A stretch of DNA of 16,916 bases from DAOTXL01 sp034434895 (GCA_034434895.1 DAOTYI010000110.1:1-16916); one strand, 5' to 3'. Shown: positions 7,372-14,720, counted from the first letter of the stretch. Numbers and translations: made by a program. The notes: generated by a model from the letters alone, not told the origin.

Positions 7372-7961
7372 GGCCGGTAAACTCCTTTCAACTCACCAGG
7401 AACTCTACCCCAATAAAACGCCAACCCATACTTTGCACACAGATCCAGGTTGGCAACCAGGAGTGCTTCCTGGCGAGACATCCTGTCCTGAACGCCTGTT
7501 TGGTAGATGGCCTCCAGTTCCTCAACAAGCTCAAAGCGCTCTACGCCGGGAACGGTTTTTTCTGTTCTCACCAGGGCAAAAATGTCCCTTCCACTCTGCA
7601 CCAGGAAGACCGGACAACGATGGTTGATGGCGAGGACCATGTCCAGGCCGCTAAACGCTATGCCAGTAAGCCCACCGACATGGGGATGGGTATGAAAAAC
7701 CCCGACGAATGTTTCACCTTCTCCTACCCGAAGATCCAGGTTAACCTCGCAAGATCTGCCCTCAACCAGGTGAGTGATGGTCAGTTTCCCGTTCCTGTCC
7801 AGAACCAACGTACCGCCATGCTCTGTGACTTTGCCGCGCATCATATCGCGCACGCTTCTCTCCCACAGATCGTTCATGACATTATGACAATCACTCAGAT
7901 CAATGCGATCGGGCAGCCTGACACCCTCCAGAAGATCATGAAGCCAATCCAGCCTGCTCAT
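7368..7961 (-). CDS. JAMM/JAB-domain (Mov34/MPN-like) putative metalloprotease
   Basis: A 197-residue protein with a JAMM-type metal site: a likely E47 (VTEHGGTLVLD), H90 and H92 in VFHTHPHV, and S104 and D107 in FSGLD. The gap between HTH and S is 11 residues instead of the usual 7, so the loop is longer than the classic motif. Family members are zinc isopeptidases that remove ubiquitin-like tags, or related prokaryotic enzymes processing sulfur carriers or defence proteins. No ubiquitin-like or E1-like gene is nearby. The ATG at 7961 is three bases past the atpG stop, so translation is likely coupled to atpG. It overlaps the HicB-like gene by four bases. Its substrate cannot be told from sequence. 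Confidence 0.8.
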   Translation of the reverse strand: MSRLDWLHDLLEGVRLPDRIDLSDCHNVMNDLWERSVRDMMRGKVTEHGGTLVLDRNGKLTITHLVEGRSCEVNLDLRVGEGETFVGVFHTHPHVGGLTGIAFSGLDMVLAINHRCPVFLVQSGRDIFALVRTEKTVPGVERFELVEELEAIYQTGVQDRMSRQEALLVANLDLCAKYGLAFYWGRVPGELKGVYRP

Positions 7962-7964
7962 CCA

Positions 7965-8876
7965 CTATCCTCGCGCCCTGGCCAGCGCCTCCGCCCCGCC
8001 GACGATATCCAGCATCTCACGGGTGATCGCTTCCTGGCGGGCGCGGTTGTAGGTCAGGGTCAGGACATCCAGAAGCTCCATGGCATTGTCGGTGGCGTTG
8101 CGCATGGCGACCATGCGGGCCGAATGTTCGCTGGCCAGCGATTCCAACACCGCCTGATAGACCTGGAGCTCGGTAAAGCGGGGCAGGACCGCATCCAGGA
8201 TGGTATGCGGATCCGGTTCATAGAGATAGCCCCCGGCCATTGTCACCGGCTGGGCCTGCCGGTGCTCCGAAATCGGGGTGTTCTCCAGCTGCAACGGGTG
8301 GATCGGCAGCAGTTGCCAGATTTCCGGCCGCTGGACCATGGTGTTGACAAAGTCGGTGTGGGCCAGATACACAACGTCGAATGTGCCGGAGAGAAACCCT
8401 TCGATGGCGACGCGGGCGATAGGGGTGATGTCCAGCAGGCCGGGTTGGGGCGGAAGCAGGTTGGAAAAGTCGGCCACGATCTGCTGTTTCAGCCGCCACA
8501 TGACATCACGCCCCCGCCTGCCCACGGTGATCAACCTGACCGGATAGGGCAATTCTTTGATAAAGCGCCACGCCGCCTGGATGATATTATGGTTGTAACT
8601 GCCACACAACCCTTTGTCGGCGGTGATGAGCACAATGCCCACCGACCCGATCTCCTCACGGTGTTGGAGCAGCGGGTGGAGCGTTTCATCCGCTTCACGC
8701 TGGGCGGCCAGATGGGTCAGGATCTCCCATGCTTTGGCGCTGTAAGGGCGGGTGGCCAGCACCTGCTCCTGGGCGCGGCGCATTCTGGAGGCCGCCACCA
8801 TCTGCATGGCCCGGGTCACCTGCGAGATATTTTTGACGCTGCGGATCCGCCGCCGGATCGCTCGTGTGCTGGGCAA
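7965..8876 (-). CDS. atpG: ATP synthase F1 subunit gamma
   Basis: A 303-residue gamma subunit, the rotating central shaft of F1. The N-terminal helix (RAIRRRIRSVKNISQVTRAMQM, VAASRMRRAQ) and the C-terminal helix (NRARQEAITREMLDIVGGAEAL) are both conserved and form the coiled coil inside the alpha/beta ring. The start is TTG at 8876, chosen because AGAGGAG sits about six bases upstream and the next in-frame ATG falls inside the conserved first helix. The stop is TAG. The gene follows atpA by 12 bp. Its last 76 bp recur twice downstream, and two gene pairs lie between it and atpD. The tail ARARG after AEAL is slightly longer than in many gamma proteins. The protein appears complete. Confidence 0.97.
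   Translation of the reverse strand: MPSTRAIRRRIRSVKNISQVTRAMQMVAASRMRRAQEQVLATRPYSAKAWEILTHLAAQREADETLHPLLQHREEIGSVGIVLITADKGLCGSYNHNIIQAAWRFIKELPYPVRLITVGRRGRDVMWRLKQQIVADFSNLLPPQPGLLDITPIARVAIEGFLSGTFDVVYLAHTDFVNTMVQRPEIWQLLPIHPLQLENTPISEHRQAQPVTMAGGYLYEPDPHTILDAVLPRFTELQVYQAVLESLASEHSARMVAMRNATDNAMELLDVLTLTYNRARQEAITREMLDIVGGAEALARARG
7967..8042 (-). repeat. Copy C: atpG 3' end within the intact gene
   Basis: The native member of the three 76-bp direct repeats, coding for the last residues of gamma. The sequence inside includes an imperfect inverted repeat centred on TGGCCA (GCGCTGGCCA facing GGGCGC). Homology to the other copies stops on the upstream side at 8042 and on the downstream side at the stop codon, where this copy has TAG and the others TGA. 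Confidence 0.97.
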
Positions 8877-8888
8877 GGGTTGCTCCTC

Positions 8889-10415
<1,527 letters not shown>

Positions 10416-10425
10416 TCACGCCTCC

Positions 10426-10463
10426 GTGGTGCGTGGTGCATAAGGATTGCGGATTGCGGATTA
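10426..10463. repeat. 7-bp tandem repeats, atpH-atpA spacer
   Basis: On the plus strand the spacer reads in unbroken 7-bp phase: GTGGTGC, GTGGTGC, ATAAGGA, TTGCGGA, TTGCGGA, then TTACG across the atpH stop. Two different heptamers are each repeated in the same register. The array ends a few bases before the atpA ribosome site. Confidence 0.75.
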
Positions 10464-10982
10464 CGCCGTCAGTCGTTCCCGCAGCGCCGCCAGCTTGCCG
10501 GCCACAGAGCCGTCAATCACCCGGTCGCCGATGCGCAGGTGAATGCCGCCGATCAGCGCCGGGTCCACCTGAAACTGGAACTCCAGAGCCGGGCCGAAGC
10601 GTTCGGTCAGCCTGGCCCGCAGGGCCTCCTGCTCGGCGCCGGTCAGCGGCACGGCGCTGGTCACGCGGGCCACCTGCAAGGCCGGGCGGCGGTGCACCAG
10701 CCGGTCAAGTTCAACCAGGATGGCGTCGAGCTGGTCGAGGTGCCTGGCCTCCAGCAGGGTGCCCAAAAAGTTGCGCACCCCCTGGCTCAGCCCACCGGCG
10801 ACGGCTCTGTCCAACAGGCGAAGCCGGTCCGCCACGCCGGCCGCCGCGTCAGCGACGGCTGTACGCAGAGACGGGTCTCCTTTCAGCGCCTCCTGGACCT
10901 GGCTCAACTGTCGGATCCAGCCTTCGAGGGCCAGGTCGTAAATGGCGCGCGCATAATCCTGGGGTCGGGCTTGCGTGCTCAC
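10461..10982 (-). CDS. atpH: ATP synthase F1 subunit delta (stator)
   Basis: A 173-residue delta subunit that links the b stalk to the top of F1. The N-terminal helical domain starts with RPQDYARAIYDLALE. The C-terminal segment DPALIGGIHLRIGDRVIDGSVAGKLAALRERL is the family signature. The start codon is GTG and overlaps the atpF stop (GTGA, 10979-10982), so translation is coupled. No ATG is available nearby in frame before conserved sequence. Its length is typical. Confidence 0.95.
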   Translation of the reverse strand: MSTQARPQDYARAIYDLALEGWIRQLSQVQEALKGDPSLRTAVADAAAGVADRLRLLDRAVAGGLSQGVRNFLGTLLEARHLDQLDAILVELDRLVHRRPALQVARVTSAVPLTGAEQEALRARLTERFGPALEFQFQVDPALIGGIHLRIGDRVIDGSVAGKLAALRERLTA

Positions 10983-11473
10983 TGCAGGGCCTCGCTCTTT
11001 TCCAGGAATTCGGCGATGAGCTGGCGGTGCTTTGGCTCATCCAGAGCAGCACCGATGAGCTTCTCCGACACAGCCAGAGCCAGGTCGGCGACCTGTTGTC
11101 GCAGCTCGGCCATGGCCTGATCCCGTTCGCGGGCGATCTCTTCTTTCGCCTTCTCGATCAGTGCCCTTGATTCCTCACGGGCTCTGTCCAGGATCTCCTG
11201 GCGGGCCTTCTCACTCATCTGAGTTGCCTGGGCCATGATCTCCTGGCCCTCCCGGCGGGCCTCGGCCATGCGCCGCTCGAATTCCTGCTCCATTTCGGCA
11301 GCCCGCCGCGAGGCATTCTCGGCATCTTCCAGCCCCTTCTTGATGCGCGCCGAACGTTCATCCAACATGCGCAGGATCGGCCTGTAGGCAACGAAATAGA
11401 GAAGCACCACCAGCAGCGTAAAGTTCACGATCTGGGAAACCAGATAGCCCAGGTTGATCCCTAATGCTTCCAA
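10979..11473 (-). CDS. atpF: ATP synthase Fo subunit b (stator stalk)
   Basis: A 164-residue b subunit: one N-terminal membrane helix (about residues 8-30, LVSQIVNFTLLVVLLYFVAY), then a long charged coiled coil (about 35-150) and a C-terminal delta-binding end. It anchors F1 to the membrane so that rotation yields ATP. The start is TTG at 11473, set by AAGGAGG seven bases upstream; no ATG precedes the membrane helix. It overlaps atpH by four bases. An inverted array of heptamers fills the space between it and atpE, reaching to the edge of its ribosome site. Confidence 0.96.
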   Translation of the reverse strand: MEALGINLGYLVSQIVNFTLLVVLLYFVAYRPILRMLDERSARIKKGLEDAENASRRAAEMEQEFERRMAEARREGQEIMAQATQMSEKARQEILDRAREESRALIEKAKEEIARERDQAMAELRQQVADLALAVSEKLIGAALDEPKHRQLIAEFLEKSEALQ

Positions 11474-11485
11474 GCGCCAACCTCC

Positions 11486-11586
11486 TTCGATTTTCGATTT
11501 TCGATTTTCGATTTACGGTTTACAACGGCTCCTCGGATCGGAAGAAAGTCATCGTCGAAATCGCCAATCGTAAATCGTCAATCGCT
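11486..11586. repeat. Inverted heptamer arrays, atpE-atpF spacer
   Basis: Four perfect tandem TTCGATT units (11486-11513) plus a degenerate fifth (TACGGTT, 11514-11520) face four AATCGNN units (11559-11586), which are in inverted orientation. The two arrays are complementary at AATCG and could pair as an RNA stem in the operon transcript with a loop of about 38 bases. The right-hand array touches the atpE stop codon and the left-hand array abuts the atpF ribosome site. Confidence 0.8.
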
Positions 11587-11812
11587 AGACGAACTTGATG
11601 ATCAGCGCCACGACCAGGGCATAGATCCCGATAGCTTCCGTGAAGGCCAGGCTCAGGATCAGGGGAACAAAGATCGAGTCTCTGGCTTCCGGGTTGCGCC
11701 CCAAAGCCTCCATCGCCTTGGAACCGATCATCCCCAGGCCCAGAGCGGGGCCGATGGCGCCAATGCCGATGGCAATGGCCGATGCTAGCAAGCGGATAGT
11801 CTCAGCATCCAT
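11585..11812 (-). CDS. atpE: ATP synthase Fo subunit c (proteolipid ring)
   Basis: A 75-residue two-helix proteolipid that forms the rotating ring. Helix 1 is about residues 5-30, the polar loop RNPEA is at 39-43, and helix 2 is about 47-72. The ion-carrying carboxylate is E59 in AFTEAIGIYAL. The positions that in sodium-type rings carry Gln (helix 1) and Ser-Thr (after the Glu) are L26, A60 and I61 here, which points to proton coupling. The start at 11812 (MDAETIRLL) is chosen over an upstream in-frame ATG at 11893, because AGGAGG lies ten bases upstream and the extra 27 residues are translated spacer repeats. Long inverted heptamer arrays flank the gene on both sides. Confidence 0.97.
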   Translation of the reverse strand: MDAETIRLLASAIAIGIGAIGPALGLGMIGSKAMEALGRNPEARDSIFVPLILSLAFTEAIGIYALVVALIIKFV

Positions 11813-11832
11813 TTGTGTCTTTCCTCCTCGAT

Positions 11833-11926
11833 GATCTTGGATTTGTGATCCTGGATTCCGGATTTCGGGCAGATTCCCCAAGCTGGGAACCAATCCAAAA
11901 TCGGAAATCTACAATCGAAAATCGTT
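11833..11926. repeat. Inverted heptamer arrays, atpB-atpE spacer
   Basis: Five GATNNNN units in 7-bp register (11833-11867) face five AATCNNN units in register (11892-11926), on opposite sides of a central TTCCC...GGGAA pair (about 11874-11887). The array runs into the atpB stop codon. Together it can form a long imperfect hairpin between atpB and atpE in the transcript. The units differ from those in the atpE-atpF spacer, but the period and inverted layout are the same. Confidence 0.75.
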
Positions 11927-12926
11927 AGTGTTCCTCCGCCCCATGACCGCTGATAGCGGTGATAAAGAAGGCGACGCTCAGCATCATAAACACCAGGGCC
12001 TGTACAAAGCCAACAAACAGCTCCAGGCCGTAGAACGGCAGCGAGACCAGATAGGGGATCAGGAAGCCGATGACACCCAGCAACACCTCCCCGGCAAAGA
12101 TATTGCCAAAGAGGCGGAAGGAAAAGGAGATGATCTTGCCAAATTCGCTGATCGTTTCAATCAGCCCGACAAAGAGATCAATGATGCCCATAAAAAAGGT
12201 GCCGATCCGACCCACACATCCCAGACGCGGTTTGGTAAAGGCCTGAATCACCCTGGACACAGCCACGAACTTGCCAAAGTAGGGGACCCCTGACGCCCAG
12301 ACGCCAAAGATCTGGGTGCATACCACCGAAATGATCGCCAGGGCCACGGTGGTGTTCATGTCGGTGGCTGCCGACCGGAACAGGGGGGCCAGTTTGTAGG
12401 TTTGCTCCCCCTCGCCATGACCCTGCTCGGCCGGCACCCACAGGCCCAGGCTCTCACTTCTATTCAGCCACTGAACCGCCTGGCCATGTTCCCCCTCCCG
12501 GACCGGCTCCAGGACGCCCCAACCGCCATAGAGAGGGGTCAGCCCCAACCAGTTGGAGACCAGCAGGAAAATAAAGATCGTCGCCACAATCGGGAAAAAG
12601 CGGCGTGCCCACTTGCGCCCCGCTGCCCCCTCCACCAGGTTATAGAGGGCCTCGACGATCATCTCCAGGGCACCCTGCCACCGGCCAGGCACCATCTCCC
12701 TCTTGCGGGTGATGAGCCACGAGCCCACGATCAGGATCAACATCGTGAGCCAGGTTGCCAGCAGGGTGTTGGTGATGGGAAAGCCGAACAGGGTCACAAC
12801 CGTTTCGGCCGGGATCGAGATTTCAGGGACTATGACTTTGGGGATAGGCAGAAGAGACAGGATCACCAACAGGGCGACCAGGATGGCCGCCGGCAGCAGC
12901 ACTTTTCGAGACAGAAGCCTGGACAC
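11925..12926 (-). CDS. atpB: ATP synthase Fo subunit a (ion channel)
   Basis: A 333-residue membrane protein that carries ions to and from the c-ring. The essential arginine is R271 in SFSFRLFGNIFAGE, with E280 nearby. Membrane helices are clear at about 10-27, 52-72, 112-130, 190-210, 243-262, 266-295 and 300-325. It is longer than the E. coli protein (271) because of a hydrophilic stretch at about 134-185 between helices, including HGQAVQW and EQGHGEGEQ. The start is GTG at 12926, sharing its G with the upstream stop (TAGTG), with GGAGG 12 bases before. No ATG lies near the right position. Confidence 0.95.
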   Translation of the reverse strand: MSRLLSRKVLLPAAILVALLVILSLLPIPKVIVPEISIPAETVVTLFGFPITNTLLATWLTMLILIVGSWLITRKREMVPGRWQGALEMIVEALYNLVEGAAGRKWARRFFPIVATIFIFLLVSNWLGLTPLYGGWGVLEPVREGEHGQAVQWLNRSESLGLWVPAEQGHGEGEQTYKLAPLFRSAATDMNTTVALAIISVVCTQIFGVWASGVPYFGKFVAVSRVIQAFTKPRLGCVGRIGTFFMGIIDLFVGLIETISEFGKIISFSFRLFGNIFAGEVLLGVIGFLIPYLVSLPFYGLELFVGFVQALVFMMLSVAFFITAISGHGAEEH

Positions 12927-13186
12927 TACTCTGGTTCCTCCTCGTCTTGGGCCTCAAGTTGTTGAGCCGGACTGCCACCCCCAGCCGGGGAAAAGATGCG
13001 CAACGCCAGCCGGGCCACCCCCACGGTGGCAGCAAGTATGCCCAGCACCGCCCCGACCAGGGTAAAGAGAGGGGACATATCCAGCTTTTTGTCGAGCCAG
13101 ATACCGACCAGCAAAGGGATCAGCAGCGAAAAGAGCAGTGTCCAGCTCAAATTGAGAGCCAGGCTCAGCGCCTGTCCCCTTTTCAT
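12926..13186 (-). CDS. AtpZ/AtpI-family small membrane protein of the ATP synthase operon
   Basis: An 86-residue protein with two membrane helices (about 8-28 and 39-63: LSLALNLSWTLLFSLLIPLLVGIWLDKKL, SPLFTLVGAVLGILAATVGV) and an acidic tail (EAQDEEEPE). The WLDKK motif between helices is typical of the AtpZ/AtpI family found first in many atp operons and thought to help assemble the c-ring or act with magnesium. The ATG at 13186 has AGGGGAGG upstream; a longer reading frame to 13246 would run through the promoter and is rejected. It shares one base with atpB. It is the first gene after the operon promoter. Confidence 0.85.
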   Translation of the reverse strand: MKRGQALSLALNLSWTLLFSLLIPLLVGIWLDKKLDMSPLFTLVGAVLGILAATVGVARLALRIFSPAGGGSPAQQLEAQDEEEPE

Positions 13187-13217
13187 CCGCCTCCCCTCTG
13201 CCGCCCGGATGAGCGGG

Positions 13218-13246
13218 ATTATAGCAAAGATCGGGTCGTCTGGCAA
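13218..13246 (-). promoter_or_regulatory. Strong candidate promoter of the ATP synthase operon
   Basis: On the minus strand TTGCCA (13241-13246) is followed after exactly 17 bp by a perfect TATAAT (13218-13223), itself preceded by TGC (extended -10). The predicted start near 13211 gives a leader of about 25 bases to the first gene at 13186. The -35 lies ten bases from the duplicated M42 gene end at 13256-13289. Confidence 0.8.
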
Positions 13247-13255
13247 ATAGGAGGG

Positions 13256-13289
13256 TTGCTCAGGGCGTCAGCCCGGCAACCGTCTGAGC
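13256..13289 (-). repeat. Displaced copy of the M42 peptidase gene end (34 bp)
   Basis: Matches 13361-13394, the end of the M42 gene, at 32 of 34 positions. It reads A-Q-T-V-A-G-L-T-P-stop, where the real gene reads A-Q-T-V-A-G-L-M-P-stop, so the stop codon is included. Homology ends at both sides, so this is not a simple tandem duplication of the 105-bp interval. Confidence 0.9.
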
Positions 13290-13297
13290 CCCCGCTC

Positions 13298-13320
13298 CCG
13301 CCGGGTCTGTGACCCGGCGG
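13298..13320. terminator. Perfect 10-bp hairpin after the M42 gene (possible terminator)
   Basis: CCGCCGGGTC (13298-13307) and GACCCGGCGG (13311-13320) form a perfect stem with a TGT loop. A smaller pair TGGGG-TG-CCCCA follows at 13324-13335. No U-run follows on the minus strand, so factor-independent termination is uncertain. It lies inside the 71-bp insert between the two copies of the M42 gene end. Confidence 0.45.
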
Positions 13321-13360
13321 CAATGGGGTGCCCCACGCCCATGTTCTGCTTCGAAACCCC

Positions 13361-13394
13361 TTGCTCAGGGCATCAGCCCGGCAACCGTCTGGGC
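13361..13394 (-). repeat. M42 gene end, native copy of the 34-bp repeat
   Basis: The 3' end of the M42 peptidase gene, including the TGA stop (13365-13367) and four bases beyond. It differs from the downstream copy at two sites: ATG versus ACG (Met or Thr), and a synonymous GCC versus GCT. Confidence 0.9.
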
Positions 13395-14435
13395 GTCGAG
13401 CTTTTTGACCAACGCCACCACCAGCCTGAGCGCCCGGTCATAGTCGTCCCGGCACAGAATGGCGTTGTGGCTGTGGATGTGGCGGGTTGGCACGCCGATC
13501 ACGACGGTGGGCACTCCCTCGTTATGCAGGTGGACCATGCCCCCATCGGTACCTCCGCCGGGCATGGCCGAGAGCTGCAATGGGATCCCCTCCTCCTCGG
13601 CGGTCGTGATCACCAGGTCGCGCAGCTTGAGATTGGGGATCATCCGTGCATCGTAGACCAGCAGGGTGGGGCCGCCTCCCATCTTGATGGCCGATTCCTC
13701 CGGCTTGATGCCAGGCACATCGCCGGCGATGTCCACTTCCAGGATCAGGGCCACCTCTGGGTTGATGGCAAAGGCTGAGGTTTTGGCCCCGCGCAGGCCA
13801 ACCTCCTCCTGCACTGTGCCCACCGCATACACCGTGTTGGGATGCCCTTCCCGGGCCAGTTGGCGCACCGCCTGTACGGCCAGAGCACACCCCACCCGGT
13901 TGTCGAAAGCCTTGGACAGATAGACACGGGGGTTGGCCATGGTCACAAAGTCGCTGACCGGGATGATCGGGTCACCCGGCCGCACTCCCAGCTCCCGCGC
14001 CTCCTCCTCGGAGCGGGCACCGATGTCAATGTACATCTCTTTCTTTTCGACAATCTTTTTCCGCTCTTCGTCGGTGAGCAGGTGGGGCGGCTTGGCTCCC
14101 AGCACGCCGATCACATCCCCTCTGGTGGTCTTGATCGTCACCCGATGGCCAAGCAACACCTGATCCCACCAGCCGCCCAACGGCACAAATTTGATAAACC
14201 CCTCTTTGGTGATCAGTTTAACCATAAACCCGATTTCATCCATGTGGCCGGCCAGCATCACCCGCGGATGGTCCTGGGTGCCTGTGTGCCGGCCGATCAG
14301 GCTGCCTAATCGGTCCTGTTCAATGACAGCCACATCCTCCAGATAACGGCGCATGACGGCCCGCACGTCCGCTTCATAACCCGGCACACCACAGGCCTCC
14401 GTGATCTCCTTCAGCAGTTTCTCGGTCTGGTCCAT
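13365..14435 (-). CDS. M42 family metallopeptidase (glutamyl aminopeptidase / endoglucanase-like family)
   Basis: A 356-residue tetrahedral aminopeptidase of family M42, which trims peptides in the cytoplasm with two metal ions. Expected metal and catalytic residues are present: H64 and D66 (AGHMDEIG), D178 (SKAFDNRVG), E210 and E211 (VQEEVGLRG), D235 (LEVDIAGD) and the histidine cluster at 319-323 (RHIHSHNA). The length is typical. The start at 14435 (MDQTEKLLKE) is chosen over an upstream ATG at 14564 because AGGAG lies about six bases upstream and the extra 43 residues cross the promoter. It has its own promoter and lies upstream of the ATP synthase operon on the same strand. Its exact peptide preference cannot be told. 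Confidence 0.94.
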   Translation of the reverse strand: MDQTEKLLKEITEACGVPGYEADVRAVMRRYLEDVAVIEQDRLGSLIGRHTGTQDHPRVMLAGHMDEIGFMVKLITKEGFIKFVPLGGWWDQVLLGHRVTIKTTRGDVIGVLGAKPPHLLTDEERKKIVEKKEMYIDIGARSEEEARELGVRPGDPIIPVSDFVTMANPRVYLSKAFDNRVGCALAVQAVRQLAREGHPNTVYAVGTVQEEVGLRGAKTSAFAINPEVALILEVDIAGDVPGIKPEESAIKMGGGPTLLVYDARMIPNLKLRDLVITTAEEEGIPLQLSAMPGGGTDGGMVHLHNEGVPTVVIGVPTRHIHSHNAILCRDDYDRALRLVVALVKKLDAQTVAGLMP

Positions 14436-14492
14436 CTTTGGCTCCTGATTGGTTTGATATGCTGTCTGATTCCCAGAAGACGACAGATAACT

Positions 14493-14521
14493 ATCATACC
14501 TCATCTTGGCCTGTTTGTCTA
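14493..14521 (-). promoter_or_regulatory. Candidate promoter of the M42 peptidase gene
   Basis: On the minus strand TAGACA (14516-14521) and TATGAT (14493-14498) are separated by 17 bp, each one base from consensus. The expected start near 14486 gives a leader of about 50 bases to the ATG at 14435. Confidence 0.55.
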
Positions 14522-14549
14522 ATTTGCGACCTGTGCTGTCAGATTCCAA

Positions 14550-14623
14550 TTCACCGCCGAGCACGCCGAGAGCGCAGAGATTTTTTCGACTTGCTCAGCG
14601 TTCTCTGCGATCTCGGCGGTGAA
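14550..14623. repeat. Imperfect inverted repeat (dispersed-repeat type)
   Basis: TTCACCGCCGAG (14550-14561) pairs perfectly with CTCGGCGGTGAA (14612-14623). Inside, CGCAGAG (14573-14579) pairs with CTCTGCG (14603-14609). The loop holds six T and CGACTTGCTC. The composition (CGCCGAG, GCGCAGAG) resembles short dispersed intergenic repeats seen in many environmental genomes. It could also act as a bidirectional terminator or barrier between the divergent promoters. Confidence 0.7.
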
Positions 14624-14720
14624 AATGGTGCGATGGTGCGGAGCCTCCTGGGCTAATTGCACAGGTGGGAAAAATGACGGGTTGCGACTTTGCGGGGTCC
14701 TGTGCGCTCCTGCCGACAAC

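Larger units (their letters stand above)
6904..7966 (-). mobile_element. Putative cassette 2: JAMM-HicB-like pair plus atpG-end copy
   Basis: A 1063-bp repeat-to-repeat unit between the intact atpG end (copy C) and copy B. It holds only the JAMM-domain gene and the HicB-like gene, which overlap by four bases. The first gene starts three bases after the atpG stop, and the second ends on the first base of repeat B, so the unit has almost no non-coding DNA. The mobile interpretation is inferred. Confidence 0.55.

Noticed and set aside
5987..8042. CRISPR array or integron attC array
   Set aside because: Only three repeats, 76 bp long, spaced about 1 kb apart and coding for a gamma-subunit end. 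No attC-type R and L sites, cas genes or integron integrase are seen.
5987..8042. Simple tandem duplication of atpG
   Set aside because: Only the last 76 bp (82 bp between A and B) are shared. The inserted genes are unrelated to each other and to atpG.
5708..8042. Transposase, integrase or insertion sequence carrying the cassettes
   Set aside because: Both strands were inspected; no recombinase-like product and no terminal inverted repeats were found in this interval or elsewhere in the window.
11813..11893. N-terminal extension of AtpE from the ATG at 11893
   Set aside because: It is translation of the heptamer spacer, and a good ribosome site precedes the ATG at 11812.
10426..11926. Heptamer arrays as CRISPR or protein-coding repeats
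   Set aside because: Units are only 7 bp, non-coding, and confined to spacers, ending at stop codons or ribosome sites.
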